Below, in pieces: positions 7,561-16,432 of a DNA stretch of 49,557 nt (position 1 is the first letter of the stretch; each line of letters opens with the position of its first letter). The notes below the pieces were generated by a model. That model ran no database searches. It worked only from the letters and a program-made list of their open reading frames with translations, and was not told where the DNA came from. The stretch lies in assembly GCA_902835305.1 (NCBI GenBank), contig CADFMD010000015.1, positions 1 to 49,557 of the forward strand. The letters are read 5' to 3'. Position numbers and translations under genes: made by a program. The stretch comes from Coriobacteriaceae bacterium (GTDB lineage: Bacteria; Actinomycetota; Coriobacteriia; Coriobacteriales; Coriobacteriaceae).

Positions 7561-8805
7561 ATGGCGGCTCGCGTCTGCCTAGTCCACTATCACGAGGTTG
7601 GGCTGAAGGGCAAGAACCGCGCACATTTTGAGCATATCCTCATGGATAACATCAAGGCGGCCTTGGCCGCCTTTTCCGTGAATGCCGTGTCTCGAATTTC
7701 CGGTTATATCCTCGTGACCTTTAACGAACATCAGGCCGACGAGGCGGCGCGTGTCATTCGCACCGTTCCCGGCGTTGCCCGTGTGTCTTTGGCGTATCAC
7801 ACCAACCGCGACCCGCAGGAGTACTGCGCCGCCGCCGTGAAGGCGCTGCGCGAGTTTGGTTCCTTCGATTCGTTTAAGGTGCACGCCAAGCGCTCCAATA
7901 CTGACTATGAGCTCACCTCGATCGATATCAATCGTCAGGTGGGCGAGGTACTGTGTGAGGCCTTCCCCGATAAAAAGGTTCAAATGCACGACCCCGATGC
8001 AATGGTGCACGTACTGGTGGTCCAGGGTAGCGTTTACGTGTACGCACGCTCCGAGCGCGGCGTGGGCGGTCTGCCGGTGGGTTCTGCCGGCAAGGTCGTG
8101 ACGCTGCTGTCCTCGGGTATCGATTCTCCGGTGGCGACCTGGATGCTCGCGCGCCGCGGCGCGGTTTGCGTGCCGGTACATTTCTCCGGTCGTCCGCAGA
8201 CGCCCGATACGAGCGAGTATTTGGTGCAGGACATCATCCGTGCGCTTGAGCCGGGTGTCCAGATCGGTCGTCTGTACGTGGTTCCGTTTGGCGACTGCCA
8301 GCGTGAGATTTCGGTCACCTGCCCCAGCAACCTGCGTGTGATCATGTATCGTCGCATTATGTATTCGGTTGCCGAGCGCATTGCGCACATCGAGGGCGCC
8401 AAGGCCATCGTTACGGGCGAATCGCTTGGGCAGGTTGCCTCCCAAACGCTTGAGAACATCATGGCCGTCAACGAGGCCGTGAAGATTCCCGTGTTCCGTC
8501 CTCTCATCGGTTCGGACAAGCAGGAGATCATCGCGCGTGCCGAGGAGATCGGTACGTTCGATATCTCGACTGAGGCCGCTCCCGACTGCTGCACGCTGTT
8601 TATGCCGCGCCGTCCCGAGACGCACGCTAAACTCGATGCCGTGCATGAGGCCTGGGAGTTGTTCGATCATGAGGAGATGATCGAGCGCCTGCTCAAGCAG
8701 ACCGAGTACATCGACTTCGAGAGCAACACGTATAAGGCCCCTAAGACCTTAAAACGCAAACATTCGGAGCTTGCTCCGCGTGAGATTTACCAAGATCACG
8801 AGTAA
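7561..8805 (+). CDS. thiI: tRNA 4-thiouridine synthase ThiI
   Basis: Uses ATP to activate uridine-8 of tRNA for sulphur insertion; in some organisms it also supplies sulphur for thiamine. The 414-residue protein has an N-terminal ferredoxin-like and THUMP region (about 1-165), then the PP-loop ATPase motif LSSGIDSPVATW near residue 182. DCCTLFMPRRPETHA near 341 includes the region of the conserved active-site cysteine. There is no C-terminal rhodanese domain, as in Bacillus-type ThiI, so sulphur would come through a separate cysteine desulphurase. The ATG directly follows the rpoZ stop. Confidence 0.93.
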   Translation: MAARVCLVHYHEVGLKGKNRAHFEHILMDNIKAALAAFSVNAVSRISGYILVTFNEHQADEAARVIRTVPGVARVSLAYHTNRDPQEYCAAAVKALREFGSFDSFKVHAKRSNTDYELTSIDINRQVGEVLCEAFPDKKVQMHDPDAMVHVLVVQGSVYVYARSERGVGGLPVGSAGKVVTLLSSGIDSPVATWMLARRGAVCVPVHFSGRPQTPDTSEYLVQDIIRALEPGVQIGRLYVVPFGDCQREISVTCPSNLRVIMYRRIMYSVAERIAHIEGAKAIVTGESLGQVASQTLENIMAVNEAVKIPVFRPLIGSDKQEIIARAEEIGTFDISTEAAPDCCTLFMPRRPETHAKLDAVHEAWELFDHEEMIERLLKQTEYIDFESNTYKAPKTLKRKHSELAPREIYQDHE

Positions 8806-8816
8806 ATTTGTGTATA

Positions 8817-8849
8817 GACCGACGATGCGCCTGTATCGTCGGTCTTTTG
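8817..8849 (+). terminator. Intrinsic terminator after thiI
   Basis: GACCGACGAT (8817-8826) and ATCGTCGGTC (8835-8844) form a perfect 10-bp stem with an 8-base loop, followed by TTTT. It closes the mihF-gmk-rpoZ-thiI operon 12 bp after the thiI stop. Confidence 0.85.
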
Positions 8850-8912
8850 GTATCTGGGTATTTTGCGGCTAAGTGTTCATTTGCTGACGTATGTCTGAAT
8901 AAATGGACATTA

Positions 8913-8945
8913 TTTCGCAAGGTTTTGGTCAGCTTTTGGTTTGAC
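8913..8945 (+). repeat. 11-bp phased TTTGGTC direct repeats upstream of comEA
   Basis: TTTGGTCAGCT at 8924 and TTTGGTTTGAC at 8935 repeat with an exact 11-bp period; a degenerate first unit, TTTCGCAAGGT, starts at 8913. The same motif with the same period occurs four to five times in front of recA (37678-37732). The block lies about 75-105 bp before the comEA start codon. One-helical-turn phasing is typical of a protein binding one face of DNA. The protein is unknown. Confidence 0.55.
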
Positions 8946-9018
8946 CTCGAAAACCGGTTTTGGGGCGTGGCTGTTGCGGAGCTCCTTTCCTGACACGATG
9001 GTGTTGGGAGGTTTTGCT

Positions 9019-9732
9019 ATGGCGCAGCGCGAACAACACGAACGAGTCAAAAAGATGGACCGCTGGGCGGGAAAACTGCTCGGTCATAAGGCAGTGGTGA
9101 TGGCGATACTGGTCGTCATTGCGATGGCGAGTGGACTGGCAATGGCGAACCTTGGCGGCGGTGCCGGCGGCGTGTCGTTTGAGCGTACTGATGGTTCGGG
9201 CTCGTTAGTGGAGCCGGGATCCGGCGATGCCTCGAGCGGAAAGACATCCGAAGGCTCTTCGACTAAGGCGTCTGCCGCGGCAGAGGTCTATGTCGATGTC
9301 GATGGCGCCGTTGTGTCGCCCGGCGTATATCGTCTCAAGGACGGCGCGCGGGTGGCTCAGGCGATTGATGCCGCCGGCGGGCTGGCGCCCGAAGCAGACG
9401 TTACGGGGCTTAATCGTGCATCCAAGGTCACTGATGGACAAAAAATTCACGTTCCAACGGTAGGGGAGCAGCAGGCGTCCATTGCGGAAGCCGGTGTTGA
9501 TGGTGGGGCTTCCGCATCATCAGGCGTCGGTGGCGCAACAGGCCTAGTAAACATTAATACGGCAAGCTCGGCAGAGCTGCAGACGCTCTCGGGAATCGGT
9601 CCCTCAATGGCACAGTCGATTATCGATGAGCGGACAAAGAACGGTGCTTTCGCCTCGGTTGACGATCTGATGCGTGTGTCGGGAATCGGCGAGAAGAAGC
9701 TTGCCAAAATCAAAGATTGCATCTGCGTATGA
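9019..9732 (+). CDS. comEA: ComEA, competence DNA receptor
   Basis: Membrane-anchored protein that binds double-stranded DNA outside the cell and passes it to ComEC during transformation. The 237 residues comprise a cytoplasmic N-terminus, one membrane helix (about 24-44, AVVMAILVVIAMASGLAMA), a Ser/Gly-rich linker, and a SLBB domain from YVDVDGAVVSPGVY onward (about 95-150). Tandem helix-hairpin-helix motifs follow: VNINTASSAELQTLSGIG and LMRVSGIGEKKLAKI (about 178-235). ATG at 9019 follows GGGAGG; the frame extends 26 codons upstream without a ribosome site. comEB is absent and the gene overlaps comEC by four bases. Confidence 0.93.
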   Translation: MAQREQHERVKKMDRWAGKLLGHKAVVMAILVVIAMASGLAMANLGGGAGGVSFERTDGSGSLVEPGSGDASSGKTSEGSSTKASAAAEVYVDVDGAVVSPGVYRLKDGARVAQAIDAAGGLAPEADVTGLNRASKVTDGQKIHVPTVGEQQASIAEAGVDGGASASSGVGGATGLVNINTASSAELQTLSGIGPSMAQSIIDERTKNGAFASVDDLMRVSGIGEKKLAKIKDCICV

Positions 9733-12032
9733 GTGCGACCGAGCGCAAGCATGTGATGCCTCCGCGGCCCCTGATTCCGTGGACGATGGCCTTGTGTGCC
9801 GGCATGTGCATGAGCTGCATCTTGGTGCTCAACATGGCCGCTGATGCGCTGCTGAGGGAGCGGGCGCCGGCGTTCGGGCCGCTATGGGCCATTCCCGTTG
9901 CGGCAGCGGTTTTCGTTGTGCTGGCTCACTCTTGTGCGAGGCTTGCCCCTTTGAAGCGGTGGCTGTATGCCGCGTCCGTCGGTCTCGTGGCGGGAGCGGT
10001 CGTCTCGGCGTGGTGGGCTGTGGGTGCGCTAAGCGCCTCGAGGGCGCTCGACGGTCGAGCGGCAAGCGGCCTCGAGTTTGTCGTGCAGGGTGATCCATCC
10101 ATAAACGACGACGTGTATTCCTATACCTGCGAGGCACGCGCGGACGGTAAGAACTTGGCAACGGTTCGCCTATCGTGTGATCGTGAGCTCAAGGTCGGGG
10201 CGCACGTGCGTGTTATCGGTCGCGTTTCACGTTTTGAGAACGATGCATATGGACGATCGCGCGTGCTCCGAGGCGAGGAGCGCAAGGTTAAAGCCGTTCG
10301 AGTCGTGTCGGTCGATGAGGGCTCTCCGGTGCCGCTGCTTCGGCTGAGAAATGGGCTGCTTGCGTCCATCGCGCCTGCGACCGACCCGGCGCGTGCGCTC
10401 ATAGCCGGTGTCGTCTGCGGTCGTTCGGCCGAGCTGCGCGCCCAGCCGGCGGGCGACTGGTTTTCGGTGACGGGAACGGCGCATCTTATCGCCGTCTCGG
10501 GCAGCCATTTGGCTATCGTGGGGTTTGTAATCGAGGGTGTATTGCAAAAGACTCGGTGCTCACGTGGTCTTCAGCGGGCGATATTGGCGATAACGCTTGT
10601 GGGCTATGCTGCCTTTACGGGCGCGTCTCCCTCGGCCGTGCGTGCGTGCTGCATGGTGTTCGTGACGCTTGTCGTAAACGGCGCGGGGCGTCGTCGGCAC
10701 GGCCTTTCGGCACTCTTCGTAACCATGTCCATCTTTGTGCTACTGCGGCCGACGGTGCTGTTCGAGATGGGCTTTCAACTCTCGTGTGCCAGCGTCTTAG
10801 CCATTCTGTGCTTTTGTCCCTATGCGACCTACGCTTTGGGTGAGCTAGGTGTGCCATCAGGCGTTGCCAGCGTGCTTTCCGTCACGCTGTGCTCACAACT
10901 GGCGACACTTCCCATTACCATTCCTGCCTTCGGTACGTTCTCGCTCATTGCTCCGTTGGCAAATGCGGTCATCGGTCCGGTGGTGAGCGTACTGCTTGCT
11001 GTGTCCATCGTGCTGGTTCCCTTTTCGCTTGTGGGACCGTTGCGGACTTGGGCGCTCGTTGTGCCCATGATTGCCGCCCGTTGCGCGCTGTTTTTCGAGC
11101 AGCTGTTTGCCGCCGTGCCGGGTGCATCCGTGAGCGTGCCGCCCGATAGCATGTGGATTTACCTAGCGCCGTGTTTGCTGGCGGTTCTGCTTGTCCGGTG
11201 GCCGCGTCCCCGAGCACGTCCTATGGCGGTGGGGCTTGCGTGCCTGGTGCTCTTGGCTGCGATTCCGTACGTCTACTGGGATCGATTCGCGCCGCCTTCG
11301 GTGACGGTCCTCGATGTTGGTCAGGCCGATGCGATCTTGGTTCGGCAGGGCTCGACGGTGGTGCTCGTGGATAGCGGGCTCGACGAGCGGGTGGTCACCG
11401 CGCTCGTTCGCAACAATGTGCATCATATCGATGCCGTCTTTGTGACGCATTGGGATGAGGACCACTGGGGTGGTTTGCCTGCCGTGCTCGAACAGTTTTC
11501 GGTCGGAACGATTGCCGTGGCGGCGGATGCGCTGGAGGATGCTCCTGCCGAGGTATTGAACCGACCTGGCGTGGAGTATCGGCAGGTGCGCCGTGGGGAT
11601 ACGGTCGACATCGGCTCATTTTGCGCCCGCGTGATGTGGCCATTCGAGTCCGTGAATGGCGAGGGAAATGAGGACTCGCTTGTCCTGCTGCTCTCTTATG
11701 TTCAGGAAGGCAAGGGCCTGCGAATACTTCTCACCGGTGATGCCGAGCTCGACCAAGAGCGGGAATTCGTGCAGGAGGTGGGGGACATCGATGTCCTTAA
11801 ACTTGGGCATCACGGCTCCAAGGTTTCAGTCGATAGCGAGTTGCTGGACGTCCTGAAGCCCGAGCTTTCCCTCGCAAGCGCCGGTGAGGGGAATCGATAC
11901 GGCCATCCGTCCGATGCCTGCATCGATGCCGTTAAGGAAGCGGGTGGTGTGTTCGCGTGTACCATCGAACACGGCGACATTACCGTCACACCGACTGCGA
12001 ATGGCTTTGCGATGCGATGCCAGCGACCGTGA
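9729..12032 (+). CDS. comEC: ComEC/Rec2 DNA uptake channel
   Basis: Polytopic membrane protein forming the channel through which transforming single-stranded DNA enters. At 767 residues it is full length. An N-terminal soluble OB-like region follows two or three membrane helices, then the competence domain with HLIAVSGSHLAIVGF near residue 255 and many hydrophobic helices to about 515. The C-terminal metallo-beta-lactamase-like domain starts at VTVLDVGQADAILV and has THWDEDHWGG near residue 573 plus LKLGHHGSK. ATG at 9729 overlaps the comEA stop (ATGA). An intact comEA-comEC pair argues for natural transformability, although other uptake genes (pilus, dprA, comF) are not in this window. Confidence 0.94.
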   Translation: MSATERKHVMPPRPLIPWTMALCAGMCMSCILVLNMAADALLRERAPAFGPLWAIPVAAAVFVVLAHSCARLAPLKRWLYAASVGLVAGAVVSAWWAVGALSASRALDGRAASGLEFVVQGDPSINDDVYSYTCEARADGKNLATVRLSCDRELKVGAHVRVIGRVSRFENDAYGRSRVLRGEERKVKAVRVVSVDEGSPVPLLRLRNGLLASIAPATDPARALIAGVVCGRSAELRAQPAGDWFSVTGTAHLIAVSGSHLAIVGFVIEGVLQKTRCSRGLQRAILAITLVGYAAFTGASPSAVRACCMVFVTLVVNGAGRRRHGLSALFVTMSIFVLLRPTVLFEMGFQLSCASVLAILCFCPYATYALGELGVPSGVASVLSVTLCSQLATLPITIPAFGTFSLIAPLANAVIGPVVSVLLAVSIVLVPFSLVGPLRTWALVVPMIAARCALFFEQLFAAVPGASVSVPPDSMWIYLAPCLLAVLLVRWPRPRARPMAVGLACLVLLAAIPYVYWDRFAPPSVTVLDVGQADAILVRQGSTVVLVDSGLDERVVTALVRNNVHHIDAVFVTHWDEDHWGGLPAVLEQFSVGTIAVAADALEDAPAEVLNRPGVEYRQVRRGDTVDIGSFCARVMWPFESVNGEGNEDSLVLLLSYVQEGKGLRILLTGDAELDQEREFVQEVGDIDVLKLGHHGSKVSVDSELLDVLKPELSLASAGEGNRYGHPSDACIDAVKEAGGVFACTIEHGDITVTPTANGFAMRCQRP

Positions 12033-12040
12033 CGACGTCG

Positions 12041-12070
12041 TTGGCGTGTGGTGGGCCCCTGGGCTAAAAT
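12041..12070 (+). promoter_or_regulatory. Promoter of holA
   Basis: TTGGCG (12041-12046) and TAAAAT (12065-12070) are separated by 18 bp, 41 bp before the holA start. The -35 begins eight bases after the comEC stop. Confidence 0.6.
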
Positions 12071-12110
12071 GGCACGGAACGAATACGAAGGCCTGCGGGA
12101 GGGGAGCACA

Positions 12111-13073
12111 ATGTCCGAAACCGGTTTGCTGCCGGCATATTTGATCGTCGGTACCGACGGAGTTAAGCGCGACCACGCCGTCTCGCGTATGAAAGCGCGT
12201 CTGGAAAAATCGGGTATGGTCGAGTTCAACCTCGACGAGCGAGACATGACCAAGGACCCCGATATCGAGTCCATTATCGGATCGCTTAACACCTTTCCGA
12301 TGGGCAGCGAGTTTCGTCTGGTAATCCTCGATGGCTGCTCAAAGCTCGCCAAGGCGGTCTCGGAGCCGCTCGTTGGGTATCTGGCGAGTCCCAGCCCAAC
12401 AACGGTCTGCCTCATCATCGCCGACTCACTTGCCAAGAATACGCGCCTGTATAAGGCAATCGCCAAGATCGACAAGAAGGCTATCGTCGATTGCTCGGGT
12501 ACCAAGCGCTGGGAACTGCCGCGCCGTGTTCAGCAGATGGCGACGCAGCGCGGTAAGTCGATTTCGACGGCGGCCGCCGAGGAGCTCGTCTCGCGTTCGG
12601 GCGAAAACACGCGCATGCTCGATAACGACTTGGCTAAGCTTGCCCAGATGGTCGAGTCGCCCCAGATTGAACTTGCCGATGTTGAGCGCTGGATTGTACG
12701 TACGGCCGAGATCCAACCCTGGGACTTCCTCAACGCCGTCTCGGCTCGCGATATGCGGCGTTCGCTCGAGCTCTTTAAGCTCCTGCCCTCCAAGAGCTAC
12801 GTGTGGACTTACACATTGCTGTGCGGTCGCATTCGCGAGCTTATCGTCGCCAAGGCGCTCGACGCGCGTGGGCAGGGTCGCGAGCTGGCCGCAACGCTCA
12901 AGCTCCAGTCCTGGCAGGTCAAGAATCACCTTACCTGGGCGCGTCGTTTTTCGATGACCGAGCTCGTCGCAGCGCTCGAGGGTGCCGTTGATGTGGAGCT
13001 CGCGCTCAAGGGTTCGGCCGATTCTGAGACCGCGCTTTTGCTCTGGATTACGAACATCTTGAGAAAATCGTGA
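12111..13073 (+). CDS. holA: DNA polymerase III delta subunit
   Basis: Clamp-loader wrench subunit that opens the sliding clamp. The 320-residue protein begins PAYLIVGTDGVKRDHAVSRM, the degenerate P-loop-like start of delta, with EFRLVILDGCSKLAK near residue 67 and the conserved ENTRMLDNDLAKLA segment near residue 165. A helical C-terminal collar domain follows. ATG at 12111 follows GGGAGGGGAGC; the frame is open 21 codons further but those lie over the promoter. Its position between comEC and rpsT matches Bacillus and most Gram-positives, which supports the call for a weakly conserved family. Confidence 0.88.
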   Translation: MSETGLLPAYLIVGTDGVKRDHAVSRMKARLEKSGMVEFNLDERDMTKDPDIESIIGSLNTFPMGSEFRLVILDGCSKLAKAVSEPLVGYLASPSPTTVCLIIADSLAKNTRLYKAIAKIDKKAIVDCSGTKRWELPRRVQQMATQRGKSISTAAAEELVSRSGENTRMLDNDLAKLAQMVESPQIELADVERWIVRTAEIQPWDFLNAVSARDMRRSLELFKLLPSKSYVWTYTLLCGRIRELIVAKALDARGQGRELAATLKLQSWQVKNHLTWARRFSMTELVAALEGAVDVELALKGSADSETALLLWITNILRKS

Positions 13074-13122
13074 TGATACCTGCCTATTTGACAAATTCGT
13101 TCTATCCCTTTGAGAGGGAGCG

Positions 13123-13131
13123 TGCTATAGT
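13123..13131 (+). promoter_or_regulatory. Extended -10 promoter of rpsT
   Basis: TGCTATAGT (13123-13131), identical to the rpmB promoter core, lies 75 bp before rpsT. TTGACA occurs at 13088-13093 but is 32 bp from the -10, too far to serve it. The long leader may carry S20 autoregulation. Confidence 0.55.
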
Positions 13132-13206
13132 AGGCGCTTGCATGACCTCACCGTGTCTCAGAGGTGTCATACATTTTTTGCAAGGAACTCGAAAGGAACT
13201 CCAGAA

Positions 13207-13473
13207 GTGGCAAACATCAAGTCTCAGAAGAAGCGTATCCGCACCAATGAGGCAGCTCGCATGCGTAACAAGGCTGTCAAGTCCGAGCTCAAGACGCTGA
13301 CCAAGCACGTCCAGTCCGCCGTCGCCGAGGGCGACGCCGAGAAGGCCCAGGCTGCCCTCAAGACCGTCACCAAGCGTCTCGACATGGCTGCTGCCAAGCA
13401 TGTTATCCACAAGAACCAGGCTTCCAACCGCAAGTCCGGTCTTGCCAAGCTCGTGAACAGCATCAACGCCTAA
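13207..13473 (+). CDS. rpsT: 30S ribosomal protein S20
   Basis: Small-subunit protein that binds 16S rRNA; 88 residues, the normal size. The start VANIKSQKKRIRTNEAARMR and the end HKNQASNRKSGLAKLVNSI are classic S20. The start is GTG at 13207, with AAAGGA about 10 bp upstream; the frame is open 23 codons further upstream without a ribosome site. A non-ATG start for S20 is also known in other bacteria. Its terminator follows at 13509. Confidence 0.96.
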   Translation: MANIKSQKKRIRTNEAARMRNKAVKSELKTLTKHVQSAVAEGDAEKAQAALKTVTKRLDMAAAKHVIHKNQASNRKSGLAKLVNSINA

Positions 13474-13507
13474 GTTGTAAATTTCACACCACACAGATTA
13501 CGCGCAT

Positions 13508-13544
13508 AAATGGAGCCTGTTTTATGTAGCAGGCTCCATTTTTT
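13508..13544 (+). terminator. Intrinsic terminator after rpsT
   Basis: AATGGAGCCTG (13509-13519) pairs with CAGGCTCCATT (13530-13540) around a 10-base loop, running into TTTTTT. It isolates rpsT from lepA. Confidence 0.88.
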
Positions 13545-13548
13545 GTAC

Positions 13549-13570
13549 CGCTCGGGTAAGATAGTCCGCA
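13549..13570 (+). promoter_or_regulatory. lepA promoter, probably giving a leaderless mRNA
   Basis: CCGCTCGGGTAAGAT ends at 13562 with -10 hexamer TAAGAT (13557-13562). The lepA ATG starts at 13570, the expected transcription start point itself, and no ribosome site precedes it. CCGCTCGGGTA recurs in the promoter of the membrane DnaJ gene at 17668-17678. Confidence 0.5.
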
Positions 13571-15381
13571 TGAATACTTCAATTGACATTTCCCACATCC
13601 GCAACTTCTCGATCGTTGCGCACATCGACCATGGCAAGTCCACGATCAGTGACCGTATCCTCGAGCTCACCCATACCGTCGACGAGCGCGACATGGAGTC
13701 GCAGCTGCTCGACACAATGGATATCGAGCGCGAGCGCGGTATCACGATCAAGTCTAATGCCGTTCGCGTTTCCTATGACGCCGACGATGGCGAGACGTAC
13801 CAGTTCAACCTGATCGATACGCCGGGCCACGTGGACTTTACCTACGAGGTCTCGCGTTCGCTGGCCGCCTGCGAGGGCGCGGTGCTCGTCGTCGACGCCA
13901 CGCAGGGCGTCGAGGCGCAGACCGTCTCCAACGCGACGCTCGCCATGAACGCCAACCTTGATATAGTGCCCGCCATCAACAAGATCGACCTGCCGTCGGC
14001 ACACCCCGACGAGGTCAAGACCGAGATCGAGGACGACCTGGCGATTCCTGCCGACGATGCCGTATGCGTATCGGGCAAGACCGGCGAGGGCATCCACGAT
14101 CTGCTGGAGTCCATCGTCTTTTTGATCTCACCGCCCAAGGGCGATGCGAACGCGCCGCTCAAGGCGCTCATCTTGGATTCGTATTTCGATGAGTACCGCG
14201 GCGTCGTTGCCACGGTCCGCGTTTTTGACGGCTCCATCAAGAAGGGCGATACCCTGCTTATGATGCAGGCCAAGGGTGACTTTTTGGTCGATGGCGTGGG
14301 CGTCAAGCGTCCCGCCGAGACACCGGTCGACGCACTAACGGTCGGCGAGGTGGGCTATGTGGTCACGGGTCTGAAGGATCCCGAGGCCGTGCGCGTGGGC
14401 GATACCCTCACGTGGGCGTCGAATCCCTGCCCCGAGCCGCTTCCCGGCTACCGCGAGGCCAAGCCCATGGTCTACACGGGCCTGTTCCCGATCGACAACA
14501 AGGATTACGAGAATCTGCGCGACGCTCTCGATAAGCTGCACGTCAACGATCCATCGTTGGTGTGGGAGCCCGAGACCTCGGTGGCGCTCGGCTTTGGTTT
14601 CCGCGTGGGCTTCTTGGGCCTGCTGCATATGGAGGTCGTCAAGGAGCGCCTGGAGCGCGAGTTTAACCTGGACCTTATTGCCACGAGTCCTTCGGTGGAC
14701 TATCACGTCTACAAGACCGACGGTGAGATGATCGATGTCCGCAGCCCGCAGGATCTGCCCGAGGCCACGCGCATCGAGCGCATCGAGGAGCCGTACCTCA
14801 AGGCCAAGATTATCTGCCCGCCCGAGTATACGGGTGCCGTCATGCAGCTTGCCATCGAGCACCGCGGCATTACAACCGACATGATCCATCTCACGAGCAA
14901 GTCGGTCGAGATGCGTTTTGACATGCCGCTCGCCGAGCTCATCTTGGACTTCTTTGACCAGCTCAAGAGCCGTACCAAGGGCTATGCCTCGCTCGACTAC
15001 GAGTTCAACGAGTACCGTCCCTCCGAGCTCGTCAAGCTCGACATCCTGCTTTCGGGTGACGAGGTGGACGCGCTGTCGTTTATCGTCCACAAGGACAAGG
15101 CCTATGGCCTGGCCCGCGGTCTGTGCGACAAGCTCAAGGAAATCATTCCGCGCCAGCTGTTCGAGGTGCCCATCCAGGGCGCTATCGGCAACAAGATTAT
15201 CGCCCGTTCCACCGTCAAGGCGCGCCGCAAGGACGTTTTGGCCAAGTGCTACGGCGGCGATATCTCGCGTAAGCGCAAGCTGCTCGAGAAGCAGAAAGAG
15301 GGCAAGAAGCGCATGAAGGCCATCGGTTCGGTCGAGGTCCCGCAGGAGGCCTTTATGGCGATCCTCAAGGTGGACGAGTAG
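13570..15381 (+). CDS. lepA: Elongation factor 4 (LepA), ribosomal GTPase
   Basis: Translational GTPase that acts on stalled or maturing ribosomes. The 603-residue length is standard. GTPase motifs are AHIDHGKSTISDR (P-loop, near residue 17), RGITIKSN, DTPGHVDF and NKIDLP. The LepA-specific C-terminal domain contains KAKIICPPEYTGAVM and ends KRMKAIGSVEVPQEAF. ATG at 13570 is the start because the protein aligns from MNTSIDISHIRNFSIVAHIDHG. The frame runs 20 codons upstream through the rpsT terminator and can be discounted. It appears to head the lepA-dusB-hemW run. Confidence 0.97.
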   Translation: MNTSIDISHIRNFSIVAHIDHGKSTISDRILELTHTVDERDMESQLLDTMDIERERGITIKSNAVRVSYDADDGETYQFNLIDTPGHVDFTYEVSRSLAACEGAVLVVDATQGVEAQTVSNATLAMNANLDIVPAINKIDLPSAHPDEVKTEIEDDLAIPADDAVCVSGKTGEGIHDLLESIVFLISPPKGDANAPLKALILDSYFDEYRGVVATVRVFDGSIKKGDTLLMMQAKGDFLVDGVGVKRPAETPVDALTVGEVGYVVTGLKDPEAVRVGDTLTWASNPCPEPLPGYREAKPMVYTGLFPIDNKDYENLRDALDKLHVNDPSLVWEPETSVALGFGFRVGFLGLLHMEVVKERLEREFNLDLIATSPSVDYHVYKTDGEMIDVRSPQDLPEATRIERIEEPYLKAKIICPPEYTGAVMQLAIEHRGITTDMIHLTSKSVEMRFDMPLAELILDFFDQLKSRTKGYASLDYEFNEYRPSELVKLDILLSGDEVDALSFIVHKDKAYGLARGLCDKLKEIIPRQLFEVPIQGAIGNKIIARSTVKARRKDVLAKCYGGDISRKRKLLEKQKEGKKRMKAIGSVEVPQEAFMAILKVDE

Positions 15382-15386
15382 TTTCC

Positions 15387-16430
15387 ATGGCGCTTTCTGA
15401 ATACAGTACGCGGCTGCTGGGTGCCTATTCCGAGCAGCCGTTCCTTATGGCTCCCATGGCCGGCGTGACCGATCCCGCCTATCGCATCATGTGTCGTCGC
15501 CGCGGTGCCAACCTTGCCTACAGCGAGATGGTGAGCGTGGCGGGCCTTGCCTATGCCAGCAACAAGACGTGGCGCCTGGTGCTACCGGCCGACGAGGAGC
15601 AGCAGATCTGCGTACAGCTCTTTGGTTCCAAGCCCGATCAGTTTGCGAGCGCCGTCGCCGCCGTTGAGGAGCGTGTGGGCAATCGCCTGTCGCTCATTGA
15701 TATCAACATGGCCTGCCCGGCTCGCAAGGTCGTCACCAAGGGCGAGGGCTCGGCGCTTATGCGCACGCCCGATCTGGCAGAGAAGATCGTTGAGGCGGCG
15801 GTGGGCGCGGCGCACGTGCCCGTGACCGTAAAAATCCGCAAGGGTTTTTACGCCGAAGACCGCAATGCCGCGACGTTTGCCCAGATGCTCGAGGGGGCAG
15901 GGGCCGCTGCGGTGGCGGTACATGGTCGCTGTGCCACGCAGCTCTATACGGGCCAGGCCGATTGGTCGGTCGTCGATGAGGTGGCCGACGCCGTCGAGAT
16001 TCCCGTTATCGGTTCGGGCGACGTGTTCTGCGCCGAGGATGCCGCGGAGCATCTGCGCAACTCCGGCGCCAGCGCCGTGTTCATCGCGCGCGGTATCTAT
16101 GGCAATCCCTGGGTGTTCGGCGATGCCCGCGCCCTTGCGCTCGATGGCACGCCGGTACCGGTACGTAGCTCGGTCGAGCGCCTGGATGCCCTGCGCGAGC
16201 ACCTGACGCTCACGCACGAGCTGTTGCCGCTCATGTCGCGTGCCCGTACGTACGCAAGCTGGTATCTAAAGGGGATGCCTCATGCTGCGGCCTGGCGCGC
16301 CCAAGTGGTGCGTTGCTCCACATACGAGGAGTTCATGGCATTGGTCGATGATATCGAGCGCGATGTGGTGGCCTGCGAGGCCGCACTTGCCGCCGGCGAG
16401 TCGGTGCCCGCTCATCCGCTGGAGGCCTAA
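15387..16430 (+). CDS. dusB: tRNA-dihydrouridine synthase (DusB family)
   Basis: FMN enzyme that reduces specific uridines in the tRNA D-arm. The 347-residue protein shows the N-terminal PFLMAPMAGVTDPAYRIMCRRRGA barrel start, DINMACPARKV with the catalytic cysteine near residue 113, KIRKGFY, VHGRCATQLYTGQADW, GSGDVFCAEDA and IARGIYGNPWVF. These are general Dus motifs; assignment to DusB rather than another Dus subfamily is by overall similarity. It starts five bases after the lepA stop and ends just before hemW. Confidence 0.9.
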   Translation: MALSEYSTRLLGAYSEQPFLMAPMAGVTDPAYRIMCRRRGANLAYSEMVSVAGLAYASNKTWRLVLPADEEQQICVQLFGSKPDQFASAVAAVEERVGNRLSLIDINMACPARKVVTKGEGSALMRTPDLAEKIVEAAVGAAHVPVTVKIRKGFYAEDRNAATFAQMLEGAGAAAVAVHGRCATQLYTGQADWSVVDEVADAVEIPVIGSGDVFCAEDAAEHLRNSGASAVFIARGIYGNPWVFGDARALALDGTPVPVRSSVERLDALREHLTLTHELLPLMSRARTYASWYLKGMPHAAAWRAQVVRCSTYEEFMALVDDIERDVVACEAALAAGESVPAHPLEA

Positions 16431-16432
16431 CG

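Noticed and set aside
8850..9018. tRNA or small RNA between thiI and comEA
   Set aside because: No cloverleaf can be drawn and no terminator follows; the only regular signal is the phased repeat.
9717..9728. Upstream ATG for comEC at 9717
   Set aside because: It would extend further into comEA without a ribosome site; the ATGA overlap at 9729 is the usual coupled start.
13088..13131. TTGACA at 13088 as the -35 of rpsT
   Set aside because: It is 32 bp from TATAGT, far outside usable spacing; the extended -10 is likelier to suffice.
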